Part shown: piece by piece, positions 11,470-20,367 of the stretch | Position numbering within the stretch: position 1 is the stretch's first letter | Layout of the letters: every line of letters begins with the position of its first letter | NCBI GenBank assembly: GCA_046351455.1 | Contig: JAXLYM010000024.1 | Coordinates: 93,817 to 157,816, forward strand | Direction: 5' to 3' | From: JADJRH01 sp046351455 | GTDB lineage: Bacteria; Myxococcota_A; Polyangia; Polyangiales; Polyangiaceae | Length of the DNA stretch: 64,000 bases | The notes under the pieces: model-generated | Told to the model about the DNA's origin: nothing | Seen by the model: the letters and a program-made list of their open reading frames with translations, nothing else | Databases searched by the model: none | Program-made: the position numbers and the translations under genes

Positions 11470-12413
11470 CGCGCGCGCGGAGAGCCGCTGCTGCGATCGC
11501 GTCGATCGCGATCGGCGCGATGCTCGCCGCGGGCTGCATCCCTCCCGAGCTGACCTTCGGTCAAGGCGGCGCGACGAGCACCAGCACCGGCGCTTCGGGC
11601 GGCACGACGAGCCCGACCACGACCGTGGGCGGCGGCGGCACCACCGGCACGACCGGCGGCACCGGAGGCGTCCCGATCACGGGCGGCACCACCCCCGGCG
11701 GCAGCGGCGGCGGAGGCGGCGTCACCACGTCGAGCACCACGACCACCACGGTGATCACGCCGATGGAGTGCCCGAACGTGTGCCCGCAGGCCGGCGGCGT
11801 GTGCGATGTGAACGGGCGGTGCGTGTTCCTCTGCGACGCGCCTTCCTCGTGCGCCGCGAAGGTGGTGTGTCCGGAGGGCGTGGACTGCATCGTGAAGTGC
11901 AGCGGATCGGGCTCGTGCGCCGGCGGGATCGACTGCGGATTGAGCACCGGGTGCGACGTGCGGTGCTTCGGCGATCTCGCGTGCCGCGGGACGGTCCAGA
12001 AGCCGTTTCCGCTCACGTGCCCGCCGCTCGGGTGCTCCGTCGACTGCAACGCCCCCGGGTCGTGCGACGAGAGCAAGATCGACTGCAAGGCCGGCCCCTG
12101 CACGATCAAGTGCCACGGCGGCACGGATCGGTGCACCACGCTCGCGTGCGAGGGCGCGTGCGACATCGACTGCAACACCTCCGGCGGCTGTCACTTCGTC
12201 ACGTGCTCGGGCGGCCCTTGCAAGATCGGCTGCAACTCGCAGGGCACGTGCGACGAAGTGGACTGCAGCCTCGCGTGCGCCTGCGACGCCACGTGCTCGA
12301 ACGGAGCGTGCGCCTTCGCGCCGAGCTGCCCCGGCGACGTCGGCGCGCCGGGCCCTTGCAACCTGAAGCCCGGCTGCACGTCGATGGGCCAGCTCTGCAA
12401 CACCTGCCCTTGA
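11466..12413 (+). CDS. Cys-rich lipoprotein with Gly/Thr linker
   Basis: This 315-residue protein has a signal peptide with a lipobox ending at Cys24 (MLAAGC). A linker of Gly and Thr (about residues 35-95) follows, then some 200 residues with more than 30 Cys in short repeats such as CDVRCFG, CKAGPC and CTIKCHG. Regular spacing of Cys pairs suggests a disulphide-stabilised rod or repeat fold outside the cell. Such Cys-rich lipoproteins are common in Polyangiales, but their job is unknown. The start overlaps the peroxiredoxin stop. A perfect hairpin lies 18 bases beyond the stop. Confidence 0.72.
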   Translation: MTRARRAAAAIASIAIGAMLAAGCIPPELTFGQGGATSTSTGASGGTTSPTTTVGGGGTTGTTGGTGGVPITGGTTPGGSGGGGGVTTSSTTTTTVITPMECPNVCPQAGGVCDVNGRCVFLCDAPSSCAAKVVCPEGVDCIVKCSGSGSCAGGIDCGLSTGCDVRCFGDLACRGTVQKPFPLTCPPLGCSVDCNAPGSCDESKIDCKAGPCTIKCHGGTDRCTTLACEGACDIDCNTSGGCHFVTCSGGPCKIGCNSQGTCDEVDCSLACACDATCSNGACAFAPSCPGDVGAPGPCNLKPGCTSMGQLCNTCP

Positions 12414-12431
12414 GCGAAACGTCGCTCCAAA

Positions 12432-12458
12432 GCGCCGCTCCGAATCGCAGAGCGGCGC
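12432..12458. terminator. Hairpin between convergent genes
   Basis: GCGCCGCTC (12432-12440) pairs perfectly with GAGCGGCGC (12450-12458) across a nine-base loop. It lies between the ends of the convergent genes at 11466-12413 and 12478-13164. There is no T-run, so it is a terminator candidate by position and stem strength only. Confidence 0.5.
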
Positions 12459-12477
12459 GCCAGGGCTCGCGAGCGAT

Positions 12478-13164
12478 TCAGAACGTGGCGTAGAACAGCG
12501 GCACGCGGACCTCGCTGCCCTGCTGCACGTTGTACGTCCACACCTCGCGCTGCGAGTAGAGCGGCTTCACCTGCACGGCGGGGATCCCCATCGCGACGGC
12601 GCCTTTGTAGACGTCCACGAGCGAGAACGCGAAGTGCTCGTTCGGCCGCTGCAGCGTGCGGCGCGTCTGCACGGGCGCGGCGCCGGGGCTCGGCATCGGA
12701 GCGGGCGCGGGGCCGGTCGAGGGCTGGTTGTTCGCCGGCTCGCTCGTGACCTCCGGCGGCCTGTACATCGTGGCGTTCAGCGAGACGACGAGCGTCGGGA
12801 TCACGAGGGCCATGCCGCCCGCGAGCATGTACGCGTCGACCTCGGGCATCGTCGCGGTGTTCTGCTCCACGAAGTAGCCGCCGATGCCGCCGCCCACCGC
12901 GCCGAGCGCGCCGAACACGAGGTAAGGCCACCCGCGGTTCACGCCGACGATCCCGAGCGTCAGGTCGACGACCTCACCGCCGAGCAGCGCGCCGCCGACG
13001 ATGCCCTTGCCCGTCGGCTGCACGGCCTCGGACGGGGTGGTCTGCGCGGAGGCGCTGCCCGTCGCGAGGAACATCGCCGTGGCGGTGAGCCCCGCGGCGA
13101 TCGCACCCAGCGTGCGGCGATGACGACGGCCCGACGAATTGCTCTCGCGGAAGGAAGGGATCAT
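12478..13164 (-). CDS. Exported protein of unknown function with Gly-rich hydrophobic segments
   Basis: This 228-residue protein starts at the ATG at 13164, with AGGTG upstream. An N-terminal basic stretch and a hydrophobic helix end in an ASA-Q signal-peptidase-like site at about residue 41. Two more hydrophobic stretches follow (a Gly-rich one at about residues 54-95 and another at about 107-125). Then comes a Pro-rich linker and a C-terminal beta-like part ending VPLFYATF. The Gly-rich hydrophobic parts resemble glycine-zipper or membrane-inserting segments. I do not recognise the family. The upstream 280 bases to tatA hold the divergent promoters. Confidence 0.6.
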   Translation of the reverse strand: MIPSFRESNSSGRRHRRTLGAIAAGLTATAMFLATGSASAQTTPSEAVQPTGKGIVGGALLGGEVVDLTLGIVGVNRGWPYLVFGALGAVGGGIGGYFVEQNTATMPEVDAYMLAGGMALVIPTLVVSLNATMYRPPEVTSEPANNQPSTGPAPAPMPSPGAAPVQTRRTLQRPNEHFAFSLVDVYKGAVAMGIPAVQVKPLYSQREVWTYNVQQGSEVRVPLFYATF

Positions 13165-13445
13165 GGGCACCTGAGGTTGGTTTTCGATCCGGTCGCGGAC
13201 CAGCGTTCTTCTCGAACGGACCGTGATCCGCTTTCTACATCGAGTGGCGAGTCCCATCAAACCGAAGACGTATCGCTGATGAGCCGCGCCGGGGCGGAAC
13301 ACCCCGAGCGTGGCGTTCCGACCACGCTAGTTGCGCGGTGAGCCTCGGACATTCCGTGAACCCGGCCGTTGCGAGGCAGGTGGGAGGATGGTACCTATCG
13401 CGTGTCGCGCTCTGCGACGCGGCGCAAGGCGCCAGGAGCAGTTTT

Positions 13446-13652
13446 ATGGGTCGTCTCGGACCGATGGAGATCGTCCTGATCCTCGGCGTCGCGCTTCTCC
13501 TCTTCGGCGCGGGCCGCATCGCGGACATCGGAAAAGGCCTCGGAGAGGGCATCCGCAACTTCAAGAAGGGCCTCAAAGACGAGGACCCGCCGCAGCTGCC
13601 GTCGAAGGAGAAGGACTCCACGACCGGCGGCGAAGAGAAGAAGTCGGCCTAG
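13446..13652 (+). CDS. tatA: Sec-independent translocase protein TatA
   Basis: This 68-residue protein has the TatA/TatE form: a short periplasmic N-terminus, one membrane helix (residues ~7-22), the FGAGRI hinge, an amphipathic helix (GKGLGEGIRNFKKGL) and a charged disordered tail. TatA builds the pore of the twin-arginine pathway, which exports folded proteins such as the RRSFLR protein at 23592. An AGGAG ribosome site 8 bases upstream supports ATG 13446 over the longer open frame from 13338. No tatB or tatC is in the window, which is usual for myxobacteria that keep tatA apart. Confidence 0.88.
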   Translation: MGRLGPMEIVLILGVALLLFGAGRIADIGKGLGEGIRNFKKGLKDEDPPQLPSKEKDSTTGGEEKKSA

Positions 13653-13807
13653 CCGCACACCTCGATCTTCCCCACGCGACGCGGCGTCCTCTGCGGCGCT
13701 CGCTCCCCCTTCCAACCATCCATCCGCTCCACGGCGGCGGCCCCCAACACAAAAAAGCACGAGGGGCCAAGTCGACCGGGGGCCCTCGACGTCTATACTC
13801 CCCCACG

Positions 13808-16800
13808 ATGCGAATCTTCGAACGCCTGGGCAAAGTCCTGGTCATCTTCGCTGCGTTTGCCCTGGCCACCTACTTCGCTCTGCAGTTCGGCTCGGGCGGT
13901 TTGTGGAAGGGCTTCGAGCCTGCGCTGGCGGTCACGGGACAAGCGGCGCGGCCCCCGTACGATCTCACCCGGCTGGAGGCCGTGAACGAGACGCTCCGGA
14001 TGATCCGCGACAAGTACGTGGACCCGGATCGCGTGCGGCCGAAGGAGATGCTCCTCTCCGCGCTCAACTACGTCCAGCGCGACGTCGCGCAGGTCATCGT
14101 GCTGACGGACGATCCCAACGAGGTCACCGTCCGCGTGGAGACCGCGGAGAAGAAGTTCCGCATCGACAACGTGCAGGCGCCCTGGGACGTCGCCGGTCGC
14201 CTCCGCGAGATCTTCGCCTTCCTCCAGCAGAACCTGAAGGGCTCCGACGTCGACCTCCGCGAGGTCGAGTACGCCGCGTGCAACGGCATGCTGCACACGC
14301 TCGATCCGCACAGCGTGTTCATGAGCCCCGAGGCCTACAAGGAGATGAACCTCTCCACGTCGGGCGCGTTCGGCGGCCTCGGCATCGTCATCTCGATCCG
14401 CGATCAGCAGCTCACCGTCATGAACCCGATGCCGGAGACGCCGGCCGGTCGCGCGGGCCTGAAGCGCCTCGATCGCATCGTGAAGATCAACAACGAGTCG
14501 ACGCTCAACATGCCGCTGGAAGACGCGGTGCGGCGCCTCCGCGGCGAGCCCGGCACGAAGGTCACCGTGTGGGTGACGCGCGACGGCGACGCGACCCCGA
14601 AGGCGTACGAGCTCGTGCGCGAGATCATCAAGGTGAAGAGCGTCGAGTACCGCGCGCTCGACAACGGCATCGGCTACATCCGCCTGAAGCAGTTCCAGCA
14701 GTCCTCCAGCGACGAGGTGTCGCTCGCGCTCGAAGAGATCCGCCAGAAGGCGCCGATCCGCGGCGTCGTGCTCGACCTGCGCGGCAACCCCGGCGGCCTC
14801 CTCGATCAGGCTGCGAAGATCGCGGACAAGTTCCTCGCGGACGGCGTCATCGTCTCCACCGTCGGCGCCTCCGAGGGCCGCGACGAGAAGCGCGCGAAGG
14901 GCCCCGGCACCGAGCCTCCGTACCCGCTCGTCGTCCTCGTGAGCGGCAACTCCGCGTCCGCGTCCGAGATCGTCGCCGGCGCGCTCAAGAACCACGACCG
15001 CGCGGTGATCGTCGGCCAGACCACGTTCGGCAAGGGCAGCGTGCAGCTCGTCTTCCCGGACGTCACGCCCGAGAAGGCGGCCCTCAAGCTCACGATCGCG
15101 CAGTACCTCACGCCCGGCGACATCTCGATCCAGGGCGTCGGCGTCACGCCGGACGTGGAGCTCGATCCGATGACCGTGGACGAGCTGGAGATGGATCTCA
15201 CCGTCCAGCAGAGCGGCCTCCGCGAGCGCGATCTGTCGGCCCACCTCTCGAACGCGCGCGCGCAGCAGGGCGGCAAGCCGCTCGAGACGGTGCGCTACCA
15301 GCTCACGAGCGCCGATCGCGAGGCGCTCCGCGATCGCGGCGGCGACATCGACGACGAGTTCGCGCTCGACTTCCCGATCCGGTTCGCCCGCGAGCTCGCG
15401 TCGCGCCTCCCCTCCGGCGCGAAGCGGCCCGAGCAGGTGAAGGCCGCGCACGACTTCATCGAGCAGACCCGCAAGGACGAGCTCGCGAAGGTGAGCGCGG
15501 AGCTGACGAAGATGGGCGTCGACTGGTCCGAGGCGCCCGCCGCCGCGGCCGGCGCGACGGAGAAGAAGACGACCTTCGAGGTGAAGGCCGAGACCGATCG
15601 CTCGAACAACGAGGTCAACGCGGGCGAGCCGATGGAGCTCACCGTGACCGTCAAGAACACCGGCTCGGAGCCCGTGTACCGCCTCCGCGCCGCGACCGAG
15701 AGCGACAACCCGTACTTCGATCGCAAGGAGCTCGCGTTCGGCAAGATCGCGCCCGGCGCCACCAAGACCGCGAAGGTGCCGCTCGGCTTCTGCGAGATCG
15801 AGGGCCGCAAGATCGACTCGACGAAGCCGCGCTCCGCGAACGAGAAGCGCGCGTGCAAGATCCCGATGGACGCCCTCTCGCGCGCGGACGGCATGAAGGT
15901 CGTCTTCGAGTCCGGCGGCGGCGGCGCCCCCTCGGCGAGCGAGCTGCGCACGAACATCAAGGCGCTGGATCGCCCGCTCTTCCAGTACAGCTACCAGATC
16001 GTCGACGACCGCAACGGCAACGGCGACGGCCGCGTCCAGAAGGGCGAGGGCGTGAGCATGTACCTGACCGTCAAGAACGTCGGCAAGGGCCGCTCGTACG
16101 AGACGCAGGCCAACATCGCGAACCTCTCCGGCGACGGCCTCCTCCTCCGCGCGGGCCGGTTCGACATCTCGAACATGAAGCCCGGCGACACGAAGCAGGT
16201 CGTCTTCAACTTCGACGTGCAGTCGCAGCTCGCGGACAACGAGGCGACGCTCTCGCTCTCCGTGGGCGATCGCGATCTGCGCGAGTTCGCGACCGAGAAG
16301 GTGAAGTTCCCGATCGAGGCGCCGCTCGCGATCGAGAAGGCCACCGGCGTGAAGAAGGCGAACGACGGCGCGGCGCTCCGGCCCTCCGCGGACGGCAACG
16401 CCCGCGCCTTCGGCAAGCTCGCGGCCGGCGCGCTCGTGAACGTCACCGGCAAGGCCGGCGACTTCTGGAAGGTCGACCTCGGCGCGGGCCGCTTCGGGTT
16501 CGTCGGCACGAAGGAAGTGGCCGACGCCTCGGGCGACGTGAAATCGCCTTCGTTCGACGCGATCTACTCGCACGCGCCGCCGACCCTCGACGTCGCGACC
16601 TCCGACATGGCGACGCGCAACGACAAGGTGAAGATCACCGGCACGGCGTCGGACAGCGAGAAGGTCTCGGACGTGTACGTGTTCGTCGGCTCGCGCAAGC
16701 TCTACTACCGCTCGAACCGAGACGGCCAGGACCCGCGCAAGACCTCGTTCGAGTTCGACGCGCCGCTGCGCCCCGGCGTGAACTTCATCACCGTGGTCGC

Positions 16801-16936
16801 CCGCGAAAACCCGGACACCGTGACCCGCCGCATGATCGTCGTCCGCAAGGACGGAGCGGACGGCGCCATCCTCAAGACGCCCAAGAGCGACGACCCGGTG
16901 GACGACTGGGTGGGCGGCGAGGCCTCCGACGAGTAA
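13808..16936 (+). CDS. C-terminal processing peptidase (S41, CtpA/Tsp) with long C-terminal extension
   Basis: This 1042-residue serine protease of family S41 has an N-terminal membrane helix (residues ~7-27), a PDZ domain (about 190-260) and the peptidase core. The core holds the nucleophile stretch SASASEIVAG (about residue 382) and the catalytic Lys in TTFGKGSVQ (about 407). Tsp enzymes cut exported proteins at the C-terminus. The protein runs some 450 residues beyond the usual family length. This extension contains CARDB-like beta domains (near 595-680 and 715-830), an SH3-like stretch with a DFWKVDL motif (about 850-910) and a last Ig-like part. The extension may bind peptidoglycan or substrates. 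A hairpin follows the stop. Confidence 0.85.
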   Translation: MRIFERLGKVLVIFAAFALATYFALQFGSGGLWKGFEPALAVTGQAARPPYDLTRLEAVNETLRMIRDKYVDPDRVRPKEMLLSALNYVQRDVAQVIVLTDDPNEVTVRVETAEKKFRIDNVQAPWDVAGRLREIFAFLQQNLKGSDVDLREVEYAACNGMLHTLDPHSVFMSPEAYKEMNLSTSGAFGGLGIVISIRDQQLTVMNPMPETPAGRAGLKRLDRIVKINNESTLNMPLEDAVRRLRGEPGTKVTVWVTRDGDATPKAYELVREIIKVKSVEYRALDNGIGYIRLKQFQQSSSDEVSLALEEIRQKAPIRGVVLDLRGNPGGLLDQAAKIADKFLADGVIVSTVGASEGRDEKRAKGPGTEPPYPLVVLVSGNSASASEIVAGALKNHDRAVIVGQTTFGKGSVQLVFPDVTPEKAALKLTIAQYLTPGDISIQGVGVTPDVELDPMTVDELEMDLTVQQSGLRERDLSAHLSNARAQQGGKPLETVRYQLTSADREALRDRGGDIDDEFALDFPIRFARELASRLPSGAKRPEQVKAAHDFIEQTRKDELAKVSAELTKMGVDWSEAPAAAAGATEKKTTFEVKAETDRSNNEVNAGEPMELTVTVKNTGSEPVYRLRAATESDNPYFDRKELAFGKIAPGATKTAKVPLGFCEIEGRKIDSTKPRSANEKRACKIPMDALSRADGMKVVFESGGGGAPSASELRTNIKALDRPLFQYSYQIVDDRNGNGDGRVQKGEGVSMYLTVKNVGKGRSYETQANIANLSGDGLLLRAGRFDISNMKPGDTKQVVFNFDVQSQLADNEATLSLSVGDRDLREFATEKVKFPIEAPLAIEKATGVKKANDGAALRPSADGNARAFGKLAAGALVNVTGKAGDFWKVDLGAGRFGFVGTKEVADASGDVKSPSFDAIYSHAPPTLDVATSDMATRNDKVKITGTASDSEKVSDVYVFVGSRKLYYRSNRDGQDPRKTSFEFDAPLRPGVNFITVVARENPDTVTRRMIVVRKDGADGAILKTPKSDDPVDDWVGGEASDE

Positions 16937-16948
16937 CATCCCTCCGCA

Positions 16949-16980
16949 GCCGGTCGGGCGCGCGCTCGACCGGCCTTCCT
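16949..16980 (+). terminator. Putative terminator after the S41 peptidase
   Basis: GCCGGTCG (16949-16956) pairs perfectly with CGACCGGC (16967-16974), followed by CTTCCT. The T-content is weak but position and stem fit a terminator for the long protease gene. Confidence 0.45.
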
Positions 16981-17033
16981 CATTCACATCACCGACCGGG
17001 CGTTCCTCGGCGCAACCCTGATAGGAAACGAGC

Positions 17034-17549
17034 GTGGGGCTGCTCTCGTGGCTGAAGAGGGGGGATGGCTATCCGAACCTCGACGCGCTCATGCGGGACC
17101 TCCGCAAGGCGCTGCCGGACGACGAGAGCATCTTGCTCCGCTACATCGGCACCGTGGTCGTGCTGCTCGGCAAGGTCGCCTGGGCGGACGGCGGCGTCAC
17201 GCCGAAGGAGGAAGAGAGCCTCCGCGCGCTGCTCGCGCACATCCAGGGCCTCGCGCCCTCGGGCGTGGACGCGGTGTGCAGCGTGCTCCACGGCAAGATC
17301 CCCTCCTTCTCCGACGGCGAGATGGAGCTCGTGTACAGCGAGCTGCGCGCGATCTGCGACGGCAACGAGCGCAAGCAGATCATGCACCTGCTCCTCAGCG
17401 TGGCCGCGGTGGACGGCCGCCTCGCGCCCGCGGAGCACCGCGAGCTCGCGCTCATCGCCGAGGAGCTGGGCGTCGATTTGAAGGAGATCGAAGGAGAGGC
17501 CGCGGCGATGCAGGCCGCGGCGCCGGTCACGAACGAGGAGCCGAGCTGA
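17034..17549 (+). CDS. TerB-like protein
   Basis: This 171-residue soluble helical protein contains a TerB/DjlA-type domain. The typical motif, an Ala-Trp-Ala-Asp-Gly run (VAWADGGVTPKEE), appears around residue 50 and is echoed at about residue 125 (AAVDGRLAPAEH), as in TerB repeats with paired acidic residues that may bind metal. The GTG start at 17034 follows an AGGAAA site. TerB domains occur in tellurite-resistance and stress systems, but this stand-alone gene gives no context for that. It converges with the YggT-like gene, six bases apart. Confidence 0.7.
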   Translation: MGLLSWLKRGDGYPNLDALMRDLRKALPDDESILLRYIGTVVVLLGKVAWADGGVTPKEEESLRALLAHIQGLAPSGVDAVCSVLHGKIPSFSDGEMELVYSELRAICDGNERKQIMHLLLSVAAVDGRLAPAEHRELALIAEELGVDLKEIEGEAAAMQAAAPVTNEEPS

Positions 17550-17555
17550 CGCCCG

Positions 17556-17804
17556 TCAGCCCACGAGCTTCTTCAGCAGCTCCAGCCCGAGCAGCGCGAT
17601 CGCGGGCGACCAGTCGAGCGGCCCCGGGATCTTCCGCGCGTACGGGCGGATGAGCCGGAGCAGCGGCTCCGCCGGCGCGCGCACGAGGCGGACGAAGAGG
17701 TTCTTCGAGTCCAGCCCGAGCCACGTCGTCACCACGTAGGCCAGGATGCACAGCTGGTAGGCCCAGATGACGTTCCCGAGAAACCACGAGATCGGCCAGA
17801 ACAT
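17556..17804 (-). CDS. YggT family membrane protein
   Basis: This 82-residue protein has two hydrophobic segments (about residues 5-27 and 57-77) and the YggT features, including a VVTTW stretch and a PLLRLIRP motif after the first helix. YggT proteins are small inner-membrane proteins, often linked with cell division or osmotic resistance; the exact role is unclear. The ATG at 17804 has a GGAGGT ribosome site six bases upstream, which decides against the GTG at 17810. There is no division operon next to it. Confidence 0.75.
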   Translation of the reverse strand: MFWPISWFLGNVIWAYQLCILAYVVTTWLGLDSKNLFVRLVRAPAEPLLRLIRPYARKIPGPLDWSPAIALLGLELLKKLVG

Positions 17805-17910
17805 GAGCACACCTCCAGTCCGCAGCGACCGAAGCTAGTCCTCGCGAACCGCGCTCGCAAGGCGCGGAGCACGCCATCACCGCGCGCGCCCCACCGGACG
17901 ACGCGGAACC

Positions 17911-18165
17911 TCAGCCGCCGTTCGCGGTCGCCTTGCGCGGGCGCAGCGCGGACAGCGCGACGAACAGCACGAACACCACCGCACCGACGCACGCGACGAG
18001 CGTCCCGATGTTGAAGGCGTAGTGCGCTCCGGCGGCCCCCGCGACGCCCATCACGAAGATCCCGAGCAGCGTGATCCCGGCGCCGATCACCGGATCCGGC
18101 CCTTTTTCGGCCGCGTTCGGCTCGTGCGTGGGTTCCGTTCCAGTCGAGGGAGGCGCTTCCGACAT
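17911..18165 (-). CDS. Small two-helix membrane protein
   Basis: This 84-residue protein has a polar, Pro/Glu-rich N-terminus of about 28 residues and then two hydrophobic helices (about 31-50 and 53-74), ending in a basic tail. The ATG at 18165 is the first that gives a sensible protein; the upstream open frame to 18345 is Arg/Gly-rich and overlaps the hemD promoter. I do not recognise a family. Its start is 103 bases from the divergent hemD. Confidence 0.5.
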   Translation of the reverse strand: MSEAPPSTGTEPTHEPNAAEKGPDPVIGAGITLLGIFVMGVAGAAGAHYAFNIGTLVACVGAVVFVLFVALSALRPRKATANGG

Positions 18166-18268
18166 CGCACCGCAAGTGTACCAGAAGCCGCGCGAGAGGA
18201 AACGTCTCCGCCCCAAAAGAAGGGACCGACCGCCCGCCCCGGAGCCGCCGTGCGGTAGGCTGCGCCCC

Positions 18269-19114
18269 ATGAGCACCCCGAATTTCGGCGGCCTCCCCGT
18301 CGTCACGTTCGAGGCCCGACGCGCCACGGAAATGGGCTCCCTCATCGAGCGTCACGGCGGCGTCCCGATCCTGGCCCCGGCCCTGCGCGAGGTCCGCAGC
18401 CCGCCCACCCCCGAAACCTTCGCGTTCGCCCGCGACCTCGCGGCCGGCGCCTTCGACCTCGTGATCCTCCTCACGGGCGTCGGCACCCGCGCCCTCGCCG
18501 AGGAGGTCGCATCCGAGCTCCCCAAGGAGCAGCTCCTCGAGGCCCTCCGTCGCGTCCGCGTGGTCGTGCGCGGCCCCAAGCCGGCGGCGGTGCTCCGCGA
18601 GTGGGGCGTCCCGGGCTTCGTGCTCGTCCCCTCCCCCAACACGCACCGCGAGCTCCTCACGACGCTGGACACCACCTTTGGAGCGTCCCTGTCCGGCATG
18701 CGCGTGGCCGTTCAGGAGTACGGCGCTCCGAACGAGCTCCTCTACGAAGGCCTGCGCGCCCGCGGAATGACCATCACGAGGGTGCTTGTCTACACCTGGG
18801 CCCTCCCGGAGGACACCGCCCCGTTGCGCCGCGGCCTCCGCGCCCTCGCGAGCGGCGAATCCAGGATTGCCCTGTTCACGACGCGCGCGCAGGTCGAAAA
18901 CGCCCTCCTGGTGGCCGCGGAGGAGGGCATCGAGTCTGAAGTTCGCGCCGCCCTCAAGCGCGGAGTCGTCGCCTCGATCGGCCCCGTCTGCTCCGAGACG
19001 CTGCGCGCCGAGCACCTCCCCCCGGACCTTACGCCCGAGCACCCGAAGATGGGCCACCTCGTGCGCGAGTCCGCGGAGAAGGCGACTGCCATCCTCGCCG
19101 CCAAGGACCATTAA
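18269..19114 (+). CDS. hemD: Uroporphyrinogen-III synthase
   Basis: This 281-residue enzyme closes hydroxymethylbilane to uroporphyrinogen III in haem, sirohaem and corrin synthesis, in the cytoplasm. It has the two-lobe HemD pattern: an N-terminal FEARRATEMGSLIERHGG stretch, LVILLTGVGTRA in the middle of the first lobe, VQEYGAPNEL and the VYTWALP region linking back, and a C-terminal TTRAQVEN / SIGPVCSETL pair. HemD sequences are weakly conserved, but these blocks in this order are typical. Start ATG 18269. No other haem gene is nearby. Confidence 0.82.
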   Translation: MSTPNFGGLPVVTFEARRATEMGSLIERHGGVPILAPALREVRSPPTPETFAFARDLAAGAFDLVILLTGVGTRALAEEVASELPKEQLLEALRRVRVVVRGPKPAAVLREWGVPGFVLVPSPNTHRELLTTLDTTFGASLSGMRVAVQEYGAPNELLYEGLRARGMTITRVLVYTWALPEDTAPLRRGLRALASGESRIALFTTRAQVENALLVAAEEGIESEVRAALKRGVVASIGPVCSETLRAEHLPPDLTPEHPKMGHLVRESAEKATAILAAKDH

Positions 19115-19164
19115 AAAACGAAGAGGCCAGTCCGAGCCGAAAGCCATCGACTCAATAACTGGCC
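19113..19164 (-). terminator. Rho-independent-like terminator for the gene at 19244
   Basis: Read on the minus strand, the inverted repeat GGCCAGT...ACTGGCC (19158-19164 with 19125-19131, 26-base loop) is followed by CTCTTCGTTTTTT (19112-19124). The T-run overlaps the hemD stop codon. The long loop lowers confidence. Confidence 0.45.
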
Positions 19165-19243
19165 GCTTCAATCATTCTCTATCTCGCGGTAGCCCCCCGT
19201 CGCACCGACCCCGCGCGTTCGTGAGAGTGAGCCCCTGTCAATC

Positions 19244-20083
19244 TCAATAATCGTCGTCCGCGCTCGCGATCGCGGGCTGCTTGTGCGACTCGTGGCCGGC
19301 GTCGACGATCTCGGCCTTGTAGATGACCTTGCCGTTCGCGCCCGTGATCTCCGCGCCGACCTCGCCCCAGGCGAACGCGTCGCTCTCCGTGGTGCGCATC
19401 GTGGCCGTCTGCTTGCCGACCTTCACGCGGTACGTCGCGCGCTCGCAGGCGATGGTGCCGTGTCCGGCGACTGCCAGCTTCACCTTCTCGGTGCCGAGCT
19501 GCGCCTCGTTCTGGTCCGCGACCAGCGCCACGCGGCCGAGCACCTCGTCGTAGAGCGCGAGCGGAGCGGCCTTCTCCACGCCCTTCACCATGCGGCCGAC
19601 GCTCACCACGTCGCCGTGCATCGGAGAGTCGCCCTTCATGTGCGCGCGGATCGACTCCTTCGCGGTGCCGTCGTCGAACGTCACGTCGAGCGTGAACGCG
19701 TCGCCCTGACGCGCCACCACCTTCTCGGTCAGCGTGACAGGCGCCTTGAGGAAGCTCCCGCTGAAGCGGTACACCACGAAGTCGCCGGTCGCCCACGGCG
19801 CGACTGCCACCTTCGCCTCCGCGGCCTTCTCCGCGGGCGCGTCCGTCTTCGCGTCGGCCGCCTTCAGGTCGGCCGCGTCCGACTTCGCGTCGGCCTTCGA
19901 AGCGTCAGCGGCCTTGTCCGCGGCGTCCTCACTGGCACTCTCCGTCGCGCCCTTGGTCGCCTCGGTCTTCGGGGCAGCGTCGCTTTGGGCGGCGTCCGCG
20001 GTCTGAGGCGTCGTCATCGAGGCAGAGCACCCGACGGCGGCAAACATGGAGATCACGGCGGCGGCGGAGAGGATGCGCTTCAT
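19244..20083 (-). CDS. Lipoprotein with Ala/Lys/Asp-rich linker
   Basis: This 279-residue protein has a lipobox ending at Cys19 (MFAAVGC). A long low-complexity segment of Ala, Lys and Asp (about residues 25-90) follows, resembling a charged helix able to span the periplasm. The C-terminal beta-rich domain is about 180 residues with FVVYRFSGSF, DGTAKESIRAH and HGTIACERA. The fold looks like a one-domain barrel or sandwich; I do not recognise a family. The ATG at 20083 is chosen because it begins the lipoprotein signal; the upstream extension to 20170 is basic and unlikely. Confidence 0.65.
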   Translation of the reverse strand: MKRILSAAAVISMFAAVGCSASMTTPQTADAAQSDAAPKTEATKGATESASEDAADKAADASKADAKSDAADLKAADAKTDAPAEKAAEAKVAVAPWATGDFVVYRFSGSFLKAPVTLTEKVVARQGDAFTLDVTFDDGTAKESIRAHMKGDSPMHGDVVSVGRMVKGVEKAAPLALYDEVLGRVALVADQNEAQLGTEKVKLAVAGHGTIACERATYRVKVGKQTATMRTTESDAFAWGEVGAEITGANGKVIYKAEIVDAGHESHKQPAIASADDDY

Positions 20084-20367
20084 GGATTGGCCCGGTACCT
20101 GACCCGCGCCGCGAGGGCCGACTTTTCGGATGCGATTTTTCCGAGAGGCCTTGTTTCGCCGCGTCCGCATCTGCGGCGCTCCGCACGACCTGGGGAACGG
20201 GGATCCCCCCGGGATGGATCACGCGCGCTCCACCCGATGCGCTTCCACCGCGAATTCAGGTCCGGAGGAGGAGCCAAGTCCGCGAAATCCTCTCGCCCTC
20301 CATATTTTTCCAACAGCGCTGTTTGGCCCGCTGGTTGCAATTCTGCTCCCCCGGAACGCTTCACCCT

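Noticed and set aside
13793..16987. 1064-codon open frame on the minus strand opposite the S41 protease
   Set aside because: It is His/Arg/Ala/Leu-rich without domains, an antisense shadow caused by high G+C codon use.
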